Origin: Zopfochytrium polystomum
Lineage: Eukaryota; Chytridiomycota; Chytridiomycetes; Chytridiales; Chytridiaceae
Direction: 5' to 3'
Assembly: GCA_025765615.1 (NCBI GenBank)
Contig: JAIVFJ010000032.1
Location: forward strand, 374,443-438,442
DNA: 64,000 nucleotides
Below, piece by piece: positions 21,972 through 34,108 of this stretch. The position numbers and the translations under genes are program-made. Numbering within the stretch: the stretch's first letter is position 1; each line of letters opens with the position of its first letter. Under the pieces are notes generated by a model that had not been told where the DNA came from, did not search any database, and saw nothing but the letters and a program-made list of their open reading frames with translations.

Positions 21972-22374
21972 TTAGGAAAGGGACCCCTGGGATTTCGAAT
22001 TTTACCCACGCCGCCGATACCTTCACCTCTTGGCTCTTGATTCTTTCTTGTTTGTTTACTTGCTTCTTCGCCTTGTTTAAGTCACCGCAGTAGGTAGACA
22101 GAGGGGGAAGCGGTTGGCGCCAATGGATTGGAGACGAAGGGGTTCATCTGTACAAATACATTGGCTTTTCTTTGCAGTTAGTCTGAAAGTGGAGACAGTA
22201 GATGTGCTTGGCGAGGAATAAAACGAAATTCTTGATCGTTAACAAGGCGCACTTTCCAAATCACTTGGCCGCATACGATGAAACAAGCGCATTGCTTTGG
22301 ACGCAGCCAGCACCTTCGGACCTTACCTTGTCATGCACGATCTGCCATGAAAGAAAGGAATTTCGGGAGGCAGA
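21972..22374. other. Intergenic between eIF1 and LSM3
   Basis: It holds the eIF1 3' UTR, with AATAAA at 22217-22222, and the LSM3 promoter. Nothing else is recognised. Confidence 0.5.
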
Positions 22375-22856
22375 ATGAGCGATGTGGGTGATGGCACCAT
22401 CGGCGAGCCGCTCGACTTAGTCCGCCTCTCCCTCGACGAGCGCATCTACGTAAAGATGAGGGGCGACCGCGAGTTGAAGGGCCGGTTGCATGTGAGTAGA
22501 TCGTCCGTGTCTCCACCGGTCATAGACTTTCATCTGCTTCCTCTCCCCTCAACTTCTCGTTTTTCGGAAATAGGCGTACGACCAACACATGAACATGGTC
22601 TTGTCGGAGGTGGAAGAAACCATCACGGTCGTCAACGTGAACGAGGAGACGTTTGTGGAGCTCGTCAGCGTTGAGTATCGTCGTGTGTTTGGGATAATTC
22701 TTCCTGTTTGTTGTTTTCTCCCTATCTGTAACTTCTTGGCCTTCTATTGTTTCAAATTGCATCACCACAACACCACAGACGGTCAAGCGCAACCACGAAA
22801 TGCTGTTCGTCCGCGGTGACAGCGTCATTCTGGTGTCGCCGCCATCGAGGGACTGA
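22375..22856 (+). CDS. LSM3: U6 snRNA-associated Sm-like protein Lsm3
   Basis: Subunit of the Lsm2-8 ring on U6 snRNA and the Lsm1-7 ring in mRNA decay. Exons 22375-22491, 22574-22669, 22779-22856 (96 aa), all phase 0. The Sm1 motif is spread over exons 1 and 2 ([20 protein letters not shown], then [10 protein letters not shown]), and Sm2 is in exon 3 ([14 protein letters not shown]). It has the '[25 protein letters not shown]'-type core, broken here by intron 1, that separates Lsm3 from other Lsm proteins. Confidence 0.96.
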
Positions 22857-23010
22857 TCCAAGGCGGGGGTGGACAAAGGGATACATGTGACGGGACAGGC
22901 AGGAAATTCCAAAGGATGGAGGGAGAGTATGAGACGTTGCGGTATATTATAACACTCTTTTGTCGCACGGCCCATGCCCAACACGCGCCAGAGGGAGACT
23001 GGCCACGCGG

Positions 23011-23935
23011 TCAGTGCTCCTCAACCTCCCTCGTGAGACGTTGAAGCTCTATTGCATTGCCAGCCCCGCCGCCGCCGCCGCCGCTGCTGCCTGCGGCTCC
23101 GCCGCCCCTGCCCTTTGACCCGACCATGATGGGCAGGAGTTCCCGCTGCATGCAGAGGTACTCTCCGGCAAGGGCCATGACCACGATACAGCCGACAAAC
23201 ACGAGCCACCAAAAAAAGGACGACGGCACGCCGCCAGAGTAAAGCGACGTCAGGATGAGGTGGAAAAAGTGCACCGTCGCGGCAAAGTCCAGGCAGAGCT
23301 TGGCGCGCTGGACGATGAGGAGGAGAAAATACGCGCTGGGGCGACCGCGGGGAGGGAAAGAATATATTATCAAGTCAGATGGAGGAGAGGGAAATAAAGT
23401 ATCGTTTTGCGACTTGTACAATCAATCTCCCCCCTTGTCCTCAAACATAACTTTACCTCACAGCAGCGTTCAGGAAAAAGGCGGCGGCCAAGCTCCAGCC
23501 CATGACGGTGCCGGTGCGCAGCTCGCTAGCATGGAGAATGTGGTTCAGCGTGATCCGAGACCCGGTCAGCAGTTCGAGGGTGACCACGACGAACGAAAGA
23601 GAGATGTAGTGCGCCGATTGGAGACAGACTGTTATGTGGTGGGGTGGGGGAGTCGCTTGGGCGGTTAGTGTGACGTGCACCGCAAATGAACACAAACAAT
23701 TTAACGGGACGTCTGCTGGGGGCCGGATCAGGCGAGTACAGGCAAGATGGGGGTTACGCGGCAAGGGACGGAGAGAGATCAAGGGGTGCGTGATTGCGAG
23801 GGGTGAGGGGAGAGGTGGGTGGGTGGGAGACCCAGCGAGAATGAGAGAGGTGGGTGAGGTCGTGAGGCGCAAGACTCACTCACCGATCTGGCCAACGACC
23901 AGCGCGGGATCGAACACGGACGTGCGGTACGACAT
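23011..23935 (-). CDS. SYS1: Sys1-type Golgi membrane protein
   Basis: Four-span protein of the late Golgi that recruits Arl3/ARFRP1 and so the Arl1-golgin trafficking pathway. Exons 23935-23884, 23628-23457, 23335-23011 (182 aa). The N-terminus is SVFDPALVVGQI, exon 2 encodes QSAHYISLSF and GWSLAAAFFLNA, and exon 3 has the family signature QRAKLCLDFAATVHFFHL and WWLVFVGCIVVMALAGEYLC. The C-terminal tail is Gly-rich and longer than in human SYS1. It converges with LSM3; stop codons are 154 bp apart. Confidence 0.94.
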
Positions 23936-23949
23936 GTCGTCTCGTCGCT

Positions 23950-23950
<1 letters not shown>

Positions 23951-23992
<42 letters not shown>

Positions 23993-24003
23993 CTCTCTCT
24001 CGG
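23951..24003 (+). repeat. (CT)n microsatellite just upstream of SYS1
   Basis: About 50 bp of CT dinucleotides starting 16 bp beyond the SYS1 start codon; it reads as GA in the SYS1 sense and therefore lies in its 5' leader or core promoter. Confidence 0.93.
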
Positions 24004-24146
24004 TCTCTGGGTCTTCACTCTCTCTTTCCTCTGTCTGTCTCGCGCCCTTGCTTTGGAATACTACTATTGTGTCTGCTCTCACAAAGGGGAAAGGAAGGTT
24101 GGAACTTAATGGGGATGCGACCCCCCTCTCGAGACGTATCTACTTA

Positions 24147-27100
24147 TTATTTTCGGTGCTTCCAACCGCGCTCACTTTCCTCCTCCTCCTCTTCCTCCTC
24201 CTCTCGATACAGTTCATCAAGCGCCTCCTCCGTAGCCTCAGAAACAACCCCGGCCGATTCCGCAACTCCTTGGGTGCTTGCTGAAGCGCCAGCAGTTGGA
24301 TTCGTGTACCACGATAAAGTGACTCCTTCCATCTTGACCTTGGAGAATGCCTATTTTCAAAACAATAAAGAGAGAACGGTTGGCGCACGAGAGAAGAAAA
24401 GAACACTATGAGCTCGTGGCCAGGTGTAGAAGTGAGAGAGTCACCATTTCCGCCTCGCGCCGCTGGCTAAACTCAACAACTGCTGCGCCTGCCCCATCGT
24501 CCATAGAGATCGATAAAATCTTCCCGAATTGCTGTATTGCAGACGTGCACGATTAGAACCAGGCAACCTAACACTAGAAACTTGGGTTTACCTGCAGCTT
24601 GGGCTGAACAGTCTCACGGGATTCTGAGGAAAGTCCTTTGAGCACTAGTTTCGTCGTTCGATTGTCCAAGTTGAATGAACGAACGGCGCCACCCATTCCT
24701 CCCCGACCGCGACTACTCCATGCCGCATTCCCTCGTCCGCGGCCGCGGGACGAGGAGGGAGGAATTGCAGTTGTACCAGTTCCAGAGATATCCACACCCA
24801 AAGCCCGGGCCTATGTTGGAGATTCAAATGGTAAGCTTCATGGCTGCGCATCCAAGGCAATGAGCGAAAATAAGAACCTCCGCCTGAAGGGCTTCCAGCT
24901 GAGCCTTTAGCGCAGGATCCGCATCCGACGTATCGGCAGACGCCTCCGCTGCATTTAGTTTGTTCATCAGGTCCAATTCCCTGTCAAGTCGCTCAAGCTT
25001 CTCTTTCTCCTTATCCTCTTTGCCGGCAGTCGCAGCGATTGGAGTCAGATTGGCCTTCACTACGGCGCTTGTGTTGGTGGCGCTGGAGAGTGATCGCCGA
25101 AGTGTTTCTTCCGTCGCTTTGAGCGCGGCAAAGAGCTCGGTTTTGTCTTTCGCCGAGAGCTTGGGGTTTCCCAATTTCGCCATGAGTTCTTTTTGATATT
25201 CCAGCTGTTTTTGCACCAGTTGATCTTTCTGCTTCTGCAATTCAAGAAGTTTCTGTAATTGCTTCTTCTTGTCGTCAGGTTTTTTCGCTGCTTGTGGGAG
25301 AGCTCCAGGGGCAGCTGGGGCAGTTGGGGCTGGCGTGGGAGTCGCAGACGCAGGCGCCCCTTCAGTAGTGGGCCCATTTGTTGGCGGCTCCACACCAGAT
25401 TGTCCTTGAGCTCCTTTGTTTCCGTTCTCGTCTTCAAGGTAGTACACCCGAACAAACCGGTTGGAGAATACAGGATCCGGACAGCTCCATGCATTGTTGG
25501 CGCCTTGAGGAGTGCTGTATTGCACGATAGCTTTCTTGAAGCGTGGCTGAATTTGAATGTTTGTGATGACTCCGAAGCGCTTGAAAAATTCGTTCACTCT
25601 GTCCAAGCTGCAGAACTCATCGGGGATGTTCTCGACAACAAGCGTGTCATTCTGCTGGCGCCGGCTCTGGAAACCGTGCCCGCCACGACCCCGGCCGCCC
25701 CGGAAGCCTCTTCCGCGGCTATTGCCGCGCTGTGAATGCTGCTGGCCCCATCCGTAGCCCGGCTGCTGCAACTGCTGCTGCTGTTGATGGTTCTGCACAG
25801 GAGGCATGTCCGACTGCCCGGCAAGAGTTGGCGCGGGAGGCACGAAAGTTGGTTGAAGCTGCTCCGGATCGTACTGGTCGGAGTTGGGTATTGCTGCGGT
25901 GAAAGCGACTGCTCCTGGAATATCAGTGAGCTTTGGGGACAGAGCAACGGGTAAAACACCAACCTTCGGAGCCGGGGAGCGTGCCCGGCAACGCAGGGAT
26001 CGGTTGCGGGAACAAAGGTTGCGTCATCGGCCGCACAGTTTGAGGTGGAGCCGGGCGAATACCAACGGGTGGGCCCAAAACCCCTCCCAAACCCGTCCCT
26101 ATGTTGTTGGGTACTATATCATAGGCGGGTCTACTCATTCCGGTGGGGTCGATCACTATTCGATCTGTGCCATGCTCAAAAGGACATTGATCTCCTCGGA
26201 GACAGAATCCCTGCTCTGTTATCCGTTTTCGTTGGTGGGTCCTTTCAGTGAACGAAATTCTCCAGACAAGTTTGCCTTACCATCATAATCTCTGCAACGG
26301 CCCCGTCGATAAGGTGTTCTCCCTCCACCGTTTCTGGACAATCTATCCCCTCTCCCGTTATCAAACCGCCCGCGGCTGCCGTACGGCATTGTAGTTGGGT
26401 CGTTCATTGGGACGGCCCATTCTGACACGCCGTAACCTCCGCCATTGCCGTAAAGCTGCTGTGAGCCATACGGCCTTTGCGGCATTGGTTGACCGTGCAT
26501 ACTTCTGCCACCTCGATAGTCTCCCGTAGGTCCTCTGTGAGGCGTGTCGTACCGAGAAAATTTGGATCCACCATACTCCTCCGGATATTCATTCCGTCGG
26601 CGCTTTACTCCAAACTGGTAATCGGCATCCGAGTCGTACGGGCCATTACCCATATTGAGTACACCGCTGCTCGAATCGTTGTGGAACCGCGAGGATACCG
26701 TTTGTATCGAGGATCCCGCATTGGAAGGGTCAGATCCAGCAGAGCGATGATCTTCACGTCGAGTGTGTTTGAAACTGCGATCTCCCTCCTCGTCCTCTGA
26801 GATATCGCGTTTCGAAGGAACAGCTGGCGCAGGGGATTTGGGTGACGAAATCGGGGCCGTGGACGAGGATTGCTCTGGACCAATGTAGGATCGGGACTCC
26901 ACGGCTGCGAACAAGCGATCGACGAAGTCAACCGTCTCTGGAGAAATTAAACGTTAAAGGGGGTTACGCAGTGAAAAGATATACTAACGCTCTTTCAGAA
27001 AGTCGTCCAGCTGAGAAATGCAGTCGCTCCGAAGGTCGTCTCCGCCCTTATCATGCTTCAGTAGGGCCAGGACGTATTCTGCCAGAACGGACAAGTCGCC

Positions 27101-27267
27101 ATCCCATCTGGATGTGTTCGTTGGGCAAGATAGTCAACCAAAAATGGGAAACGCGATCCAAACAAAGCTTTGCTCGCTCAACGCCCTAGTTCCATAACGC
27201 ACATTGGTTCCAGCTGCGACTCGAGATACTTTTGCAGTGCCTGGGTCTCCGCCTCGTCGAAGCGCAT
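24147..27267 (-). CDS. RBM26/RBM27-type RNA-binding protein (PWI-like, CCCH finger, two RRMs)
   Basis: Nuclear RNA-binding protein; relatives (human RBM26/27, S. pombe Rmn1) work in nuclear RNA surveillance with Mtl1/MTREX-type helicases. Exons 27267-27203, 27107-26989, 26937-26281, 26215-25964, 25914-24878, 24810-24592, 24531-24445, 24350-24147 (879 aa). Order: PWI-like N-terminus (ALQKYLESQLEPI, DFVDRLF); disordered Ser/Arg/Gly region; CCCH finger C-x8-C-x5-C-x3-H (CRDYDEQGFC...CPFEH) assembled across an intron; RRM1 (TLVVENIPDEFCSLDRVNEFF, KKAIVQYSTPQGA); Ala/Pro linker and long coiled coil; RGRGRG; RRM2 (TTKLVLKGL, QQFGKILSISM, AVVEFSQRREAEMAF); acidic tail. Domain order matches RBM26/27 exactly. 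Confidence 0.92.
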
Positions 27268-27400
27268 CTTGGGAGGGGAAGGCGGGGCGGCGAGCCGTGG
27301 GAAGGGAGGGGCTGTTCGAGGTTCGAGGCGCGGAGCTTTCAATTCCCTCAGCCGGGCCAACAACGAATCTCGTCTTTTCTCTTTTCTTCCTTTTCTTTTC

Positions 27401-27433
27401 GTTTCTTTCTTTCTTTCTTTCTTTCTTTCTTTC
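27401..27433 (+). repeat. (TTTC)n microsatellite
   Basis: TTTC repeats between the METTL2 3' end and the RBM26/27 start; a pyrimidine tract surrounds it. Confidence 0.85.
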
Positions 27434-27520
27434 CCTTTTCCCGTTTCCCCCCTGCGTTCTTTATTTTGAGCACTCCGACGACGACAACCTGCCAGTAACT
27501 TCGCAGCATCATCATCATAG

Positions 27521-28860
27521 TCATGTGCAACGCGCCGCCGACGGTTTTCTGTATTTTGCTTGAATCCACACCCTGTACATTTTCAGCTGCCGCGATCTGT
27601 TAACCAAGAGTCTTCGGTCAACAACATTTTGCAACACTTCAAAGTCTGCAAAGAATTTGTTGACATCTTCCTGTGAAATTCCAATTGGGAACGAAAAAAA
27701 ACCCCCCCCCCCCCGAATGTTAGTCTCGCTCAATTTTGGCAGGAATCACTTCTCACCTGACTGAAGAAGTAAACCTGAGTGCCATCGCCTCGAACGTAAA
27801 AATTCTCCCCCAAGTATCTTTCCTTCTTAAACCGGAGCTGTGCGAGATCGTACCGTCCATAGTCCCGAAATACTACAATTCCTCCTGGCCGCAGAAGATT
27901 GAAAATGTTTTTGGCGGCTTGCTTCCAGTCCGAGGGTTTCAGGGCGGAGAGGACGAAAATGCAGACGCATATATCGATGGTGCCAATAACGCTCGGGTTT
28001 AGGGCCGATGGAAACTCCGGTGAGGTAATGTCGTACACAAAGGCTTGGATTCGATCGGGTGAGTATAATGGGCTCTCCTGGTAACACGTCAGACACGTCA
28101 GTCCGGGCGGGGCTTACTTTGACCACTTTGATGGCGGTGGAAGAAAAGTCGGCGGCGTAAACAAAGACATTAGGATCCTCTTCCACAAGAGGAAACGCCC
28201 TTTTTGGTGGACAGGCAGGAAGTCAAGAGTACGCCAGAATGAATTCGTGCCAGCTGGGTTTCAAAGTCAACTTACGTGTTGCCTAGAACGAATGAATGGG
28301 GTGAACAGTGTTCAGTTTTAGCGCCCTTTGGTCCAGCGTTGATTTCATCCGCGCGCGCACCAGATACCTGCTCCGCATCCAATTTCGAAAATCCGCTTCC
28401 GCTCCGCGGGACCCACAGTGGGCGGTGCAGTGTTGGAAAAAGGCTCTCGAGGAGAAGATGGTACGGTCGACACCGGCAAGGCAGGGGCTTGGAGGGCGTC
28501 GAACAGCTCGGGAAACTCCTGCCGGAGCCAATGGCGATCTTTGAAGAAGGAGTTGGAGTGGGCCGAGTAGAACTTGTCCCAGAAAGCGGCGGCCTCGGCA
28601 TGATAGCGCAGCCTGTCCGCGTCCGAGACGGGGTCCTGCATTTGCCGAGACACTACCTCCAATGCGCGTGCCTCCTGCTCCTCGACCCACGGAACATTAT
28701 CCCAAGCATTATGGTCGAACACGCGCCCGGCGTCCTCCAGGGTGCGACCGCCGAAGCCCGCTGCCGAGTCGAGGGCTGATGGGCGTATCGTGGACTGCTG
28801 CTGCTGCTGCTGGTGATGTACCTGATCGTGGGGTTCCTGCATTCTCTCTCTTCCTGACAA
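27521..28860 (-). CDS. METTL2 / Trm140-type tRNA 3-methylcytidine methyltransferase
   Basis: SAM-dependent enzyme that makes m3C in the anticodon loop of tRNA-Thr/Arg or Ser. Five exons: 28860-28368, a 7-nt microexon 28282-28276, 28199-28118, 28077-27757, 27670-27521 (350 aa). Motifs: WDKFYSAHSNSFFKDRHWL, SAM motif I IFEIGCGAGNTAFPL, VFVYAADFS, DICVCIFVLSAL, VFRDYGRYDLAQLRFKK, NFYVRGDGTQVYFF, VDRRLLVNRSRQLKMYRVW. The microexon supplies the GN of GCGAGNT; skipping it would break both motif and frame. A poly-C run at 27702-27714 lies in the last intron, and the 40-nt intron 28078-28117 is among the shortest seen. Either of two nearby Met codons (28860 or 28842) could start it. Confidence 0.93.
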
Positions 28861-28944
28861 GGATGGTGGAGTGCAAATTGTCGAAGCGTTTTACAGAGAA
28901 GCAGAGGGAAGAGAGAGAGAGTGAGTGAGAGAGAGAAACAGACA

Positions 28945-29000
<56 letters not shown>

Positions 29001-29408
29001 GGGAAGCACTCAGAGCGAGACACAGAGAGACAGACGGGAGACGCAGGAGAGGGGGAGAGACTGACAACAGCCGGCCTGCAGCCTTTCAACCTTTCGCTGG
29101 TTGGCCAGCCGCAGAAAACGTGAGAGCTCAGCCAGGCCCGACAGCCGGACAGACAAAGTGCGAATACAAATTATTATTATATTATCTTCTTTTTCTTCTT
29201 TTTAATTATTAGCGCCGCAGACACTGGCGCCTCCGCCATCGCCGCCCCTCTGTTTGCTCCCCCGCTGCCGCCCGCCGCCGCCGCCCGCCGCCGCACGGGT
29301 GTCGTCGTCAGTTTGGTATTCACCTTTGCGTCCATCGCCGCCGCCCTTGTCGTCGTCGTCGCCCCTTGCCGCCAGCATCGTCTTCCGTCGCTGCCGCCAA
29401 CGAGCGGG
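28861..29408. promoter_or_regulatory. Divergent promoter region with a (GA)n microsatellite
   Basis: It separates METTL2 (-) and the F-box gene (+). A (GA)n tract with GACA interruptions lies at about 28909-29005. A GCC/GCCGCC-rich segment at 29260-29350 precedes the F-box start and may be part of its leader or, if an upstream Met at 29313 is used, coding. Confidence 0.5.
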
Positions 29409-32222
29409 ATGTCTTATCGTCTGCTAGCGGCACCCATCGCTTCCTCAGCGCTCGCTGCGCCCCTGCCTCCCCCCGCACAACCATCCTTGCTGCCACACCC
29501 TCGTTCGTCATCGTTCCAGCGCGGCTTACGAGGAATCCACAACATCCTCTCCGACGACATTTGGGTCGTAATTGCATGTATACTGGCTGCGGGCAGCCTG
29601 GCAGACTTGATCCAACTCCAGCGTGTTTGCAAGCGATTTGCTATGTACGTGACTTCTGCTTCGTCCACCAAATTAGACTTGGACTTTGTTGTCGGCAACG
29701 TCTAATGGTTTACATTTTATTCCCTGGTTGGCTGGGGGCACAGGATTTCACGAATGAACGAGTGCTGGTTCTCCGCGTACACATCGATGTATCCAAAACT
29801 AACGAGGTCTTTTCTTTATCGCGGAGACGACCCGCACCCTCCCAATTGGCGATTGAAGCTGCTATCGGCCCGAAAGATCTCTCGTGGTTGGAAAAGAGTC
29901 GGCGTTCACGCCTCCACAGATCCTCCAGCTGGCGAAATGGCATCACTCAACCTCGACGATTTTCCGCCTGAAACGGGAAGTCCGTTGTCCTCAACGCCAA
30001 CAACCGATGGCAGCAGCAGGCACAGCAGTTCTTCACACCGTCTGGACCCGCCCATCTCTCGGCCGTGGTCGTACCTCCTTTCAGAAGTGGACATTTACCG
30101 ACACCTCGCCCACTTTCACGATAATGCAACCTCGACACTGGCTATTTCAACCATGATACCCGACATACTCTTAGATTTTCCAATTCTTGGAAATGATCTG
30201 ACAGCGGAGAATGCCTCTACTCCATTCACCGCACCGCGTAATGAAGTCCTTTTGGGGGTGTGTGTTGTGCACAAGCTCGGTTCTCCGCTCCAGACCCCTT
30301 TGTCCGCGGGAGAGGCGCCAAGGGATGGTACTTCCGCGTTTCAGGACGACCGTTCTCTCCTCCGAAGTACGGTTATGTTCTACGATGTACCATCAATGAC
30401 AATCCTTGGGGGCTTTACCATGAACGTCTCTCGGGCACCACTTGCAAACACTGGATTCAACACCATGGTTCTTCGATATGTGGACTCTATTCGTGACGTC
30501 GCGGTCATGGTGGAGGAGGACGAAGATATGGCGATGTGGTCGCGTCTAGTATTCCTTCGATTGAGCATGTGCATGTGGGATGAGAGTTTCTCCGGTGGAA
30601 CAGACGTTTCCATGAACACGCGAGAAACACGAGTGCTGGACGTATCACATCCTGCCTACCTATCCGAGTTGAAAGTACCAAGTGGATACTTGCCGTTTAC
30701 GGTGGCAAGGTGTCCTGGCGACTTGGGAGGGCTCCCGAGGCACTCATCCACCGTATTTGATGACGATGCCGCGGTACTCTTGAACTCCATATTGGTCCCA
30801 ACGCAGACGTCCATCCTCGTGGGCGTTACTGATGATGAAAGTCAGGCCGGATTTCTGATGTTCGTTCAGCATGAGAGGAATCGACAAAGCGATCCGAGAA
30901 GACCAAACCCTCAACCAACTCCCTCCATTGTTCTTGGTCGTGCTTTGTACGGAAAGAGGGTCACCTGCTTGGAAATCGGTGAGCCGTACGAGCCGATCGT
31001 CCTGACAGGCCACACGGACCACAGAGTCAAAGTTTGGGATCTTTCAACTGGAACTTTGCTGCTTGCGGTCCAAAGTCCCGGTAACCCCACGGCAACTCTT
31101 GGTTTCGCCTGGGTGGACGAGCCGGAAGGATGGCTAGCATCGATGGAACCTGGGGCGGTGGATGCAACCGCTTCTTCGGCGCTGCCGGTTTTCAGCTCAT
31201 CCCCGACAAAGCAACGGGTCAGCCGTAGCAGCCGCGAAATTATCCCCAACACAGCCCTTTCTCGCCCGCGGGGGTCGGCGCTTGTTTCGTATGCAGACCT
31301 CCATCAGCAGCTGTCCGGAACGGGAGGCGGAAGCGCTGGCGAGTTTGCAATATGGGACCTTGGGAGCTGGCTGAGACGGGCGAGAAAAGAGCTTGCGCGC
31401 CGCCGAGACATGTTACGGGCCGTGTCGGCGCCGCCGTATTCTCTAAACGCGATGGGGTCGTCGCCACTCCAGGCCGACCCACCGCTACCACGCGTCATGA
31501 CGACGCCAGCGACGACAGCGAACGTCCGGAATGGTAGTCCGGGGGAGGAGGAGGCCATTCTGTCGTATTCCCCTTACCACCCCGTGGAATCGAACATGTC
31601 GCTGCTCCGTCCGGACTCAATAATGAACGCAGATGCAGCGTCGACGGCGACGGCGGGCCCGTCCGGTCACTATTTATCTCTGTCGTCTGTGGCTGCGGCC
31701 GGGTTCTTTGCAGCGCCACGCCCGCCACCTTCGGTTCTCGCCCGAAGAAACTTTCCGCCCCCGCGGGTCACGTCGCTGAACATCCCCGTGGTCGCTAGGC
31801 ACCTGGTCGAAATCTCGTCAGCTGGGAACGACGGAGCAAGAAGAAACGAGGACGAAGTCTCGGACGAGCTGCAGCCGCCGCAGGAAGACGCAATTGCAAC
31901 TTTTACCGTGATGCATCCGATTCTTGTGTTGCTGACGCTGGGCTCGACCCTGCAGGTTGTCGACTTGGAGAGCGGGCAACTTCTAGCAAAAGTGACCAAC
32001 ATCGGAAGGTCTGCTTCGTCATCTTCGGGTCGTGGGTTCAGCGACGCCTTCAAGAGCCCGGGAATCTTAAGATGCCCATGTGGTGGAGCGAGTGGATTGG
32101 AGAGTTCGGCCGAAGGTGGTCGTCGGCGAGTGTCTTTTGGAGGTAGAAGGGCCACATCGGGTGGTGGTGGCGTTTTATTGTTGACTAGTTCAGGCATTGT
32201 GAAGGTGTCCGTTCCGTTATAA
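29409..32222 (+). CDS. F-box protein with WD-repeat-like segments
   Basis: Probable substrate adaptor of an SCF-type ubiquitin ligase. Exons 29409-29644 and 29744-32222 (904 aa from this Met; another in-frame Met is at 29313). The F-box is at about residues 45-80 (NILSDDIWVVIACIL...LADLIQLQRVCKRFAM), with the intron right after it as in many F-box genes. Exon 2 has a recognisable WD-like unit (EPIVLTGHTDHRVKVWDLSTG) and other weak beta-blade stretches (FAIWDLGSWL, LQVVDLESGQLLAKV), separated by Ser/Pro-rich loops. I cannot name the orthologue or substrate. Confidence 0.8.
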
Positions 32223-32448
32223 TGTACTTAAGAATTTAAAAGACGAAAGAAATGCTCTCTGATGCCAAGGGAAGTCAAGAGTTCAAAATCTCATAGAACC
32301 GACCGCATTTTGCACTGATCACGTTGCGTCAACCCGCGCCATATCCGCTGCGTCCCAGTGCGATCGAAATGAGAGTAGAGCCTGACGGAAATGCTTTGAA
32401 GTGGTTTATATATTCATCCATACGAAGACAGTTTTAGAAGAAGTACGC

Positions 32449-34108
32449 TCAGAGCTTCTTTCCCTCAGGCGTCCCATCAAAAAGGACAGGCATCTCCTGC
32501 CAGCACTCCAGGTAATCGTGCTGGATCGGAGCTTCCTCCAGCGCCCACTTTGAAACCGACAACATAAGCGAAGTCTCAAACATGAAAGCGAGACTTCCCG
32601 TCCCTATCTTGACCGGTTTCAGTTCTTCTTTGCTCGCTTTGAGGAACGTGGCAGTGTCGGGACCATGGGCGGTGAAGGCGCTGACGTTGAGCAAGTGAGT
32701 GGTGGGGCAAGTCAGTGGTGGGACCGACTGAATATCAAAAAGTACGCGGGGAACACGTCGTACCTGTGCAAAGAACCGCCGCCAGGGAGGAAGCCCCCTT
32801 GCTTCGCGTCGTAGGATCCAGTGATGAGACCCATAAACTCGGACATGCAGTTTCTGTGGAACCAAGGCGGTCGGAAAGTGTTTTCCGCGACCATCCACCT
32901 CGGAGGGAAAATAACAAAGTCCGCAATGGCCACGCCCGGGACGTCGCCCTTCAGCGTCAGTACCGTGAAGATGGAGGGATCGGGGTGGTCGAATGAGACA
33001 GTGTTGATGGTGTTGAACCGTTTCAGGTCGTACTTGAAGGGGGCGTAGTTGCCGTGCCACGCAACCACGTCAAAAGGGGTGTGTTTTTGGGAGAATGAGT
33101 GGAGAGTGCCCCCGAACTTCGCGATAATTTCGCATGGCTTTGAGGGGTGGACAAAGTCCGCCGAAGGGTAGTGGAAATCGCGAGGGTTTGCGAGACCGTT
33201 GGCTCCTGCAAAACTCGGCGCGTTAGATGGTTAGAAAGGGATATCTCCCACACACACCGATTGGTCCGAGATCTGGCAGCTCCCAATGCCTGTTCTCGTA
33301 TGTTTCGAGAATATAACCACGACTGGGTCCATCCGGGAGCTCGACGGCAAACTTGATGCCACGGGGAATTATGACAATCTCCGTCGGCTCGGCATGCAAA
33401 AGGCCCAGCTCCGTGCGAATGTGAAGGCGTCCTTCTTGGGGAACTGCGAAACGGAAAGCGATTATTAAATCTGCAAGACTTGTCCCAAGAGGCGAAGGGT
33501 ATGGAATAATGGGGAAAAAGGAGATCGATACCGATGAGAAGGTCACCGTCGGCAGAGTAAAATGCTTGATTCTCCATGCTCTTGTTGGCGCCATAGACGA
33601 GCACGGCCAACCCGTTTCTGGTGGCGGCACCCCCAGCGGCGGCGACCGTCTTTAAACCGGTGACGAAGGTCGTCCCATCTTTCACCGATCCGTTCTCGCC
33701 GGAAGTGGACTTTGGCGGCAGAGGAAAGGGCGACCACCTGATCTGATTGGGCGTAACGACAAGCGAATCGTCGCCTTTGTGCAGATGAGAGTTGAGCGTT
33801 GGAGTGGGCGCATAGGGCGTGTGGGAGACGGACGGTTGGATTCGGAAGACCCAGGACCGGAGGTTGTGCGAGCGAGGGGCAGTAAATGCAGTTCCTGAAA
33901 TCTGCTCCGAATAAAGACCGTACGGACACTTTTGTGGCGAGTTGTGGTCTGTTTGGTGGCGGTGGGAGAGAGTGTGCGACGGTTTAGCGAAAGTGCGCGA
34001 CAGGGGAATTGCTCTCGTCTGAAAGTTACTGGGAAGAGCGCCGGGTAGGGCCTCGGACTCAAACGACCCGCCAAAGCCAGACAGATACTTGATCTCCGCG
34101 CCGGGCAT
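32449..34108 (-). CDS. Homogentisate 1,2-dioxygenase
   Basis: Iron enzyme opening homogentisate to maleylacetoacetate in Phe/Tyr catabolism. Exons 34108-34030, 33948-33532, 33443-33258, 33205-32764, 32680-32449 (451 aa, usual length ~445). Splicing restores [41 protein letters not shown] and the iron-ligand region: FHRN, SEFMGL and TAHGPD carry the two His and one Glu ligands known from the human enzyme. SPQKCPYGL follows directly from exon 1 only if an 81-nt intron without stop codons (33949-34029) is removed; retained, it would insert 27 residues. No other tyrosine-catabolic gene is adjacent. Confidence 0.95.

Noticed and set aside
28653..29089. Minus-strand ORFs rich in Ser-Leu
   Set aside because: Translations of the (GA)n microsatellite upstream of METTL2.
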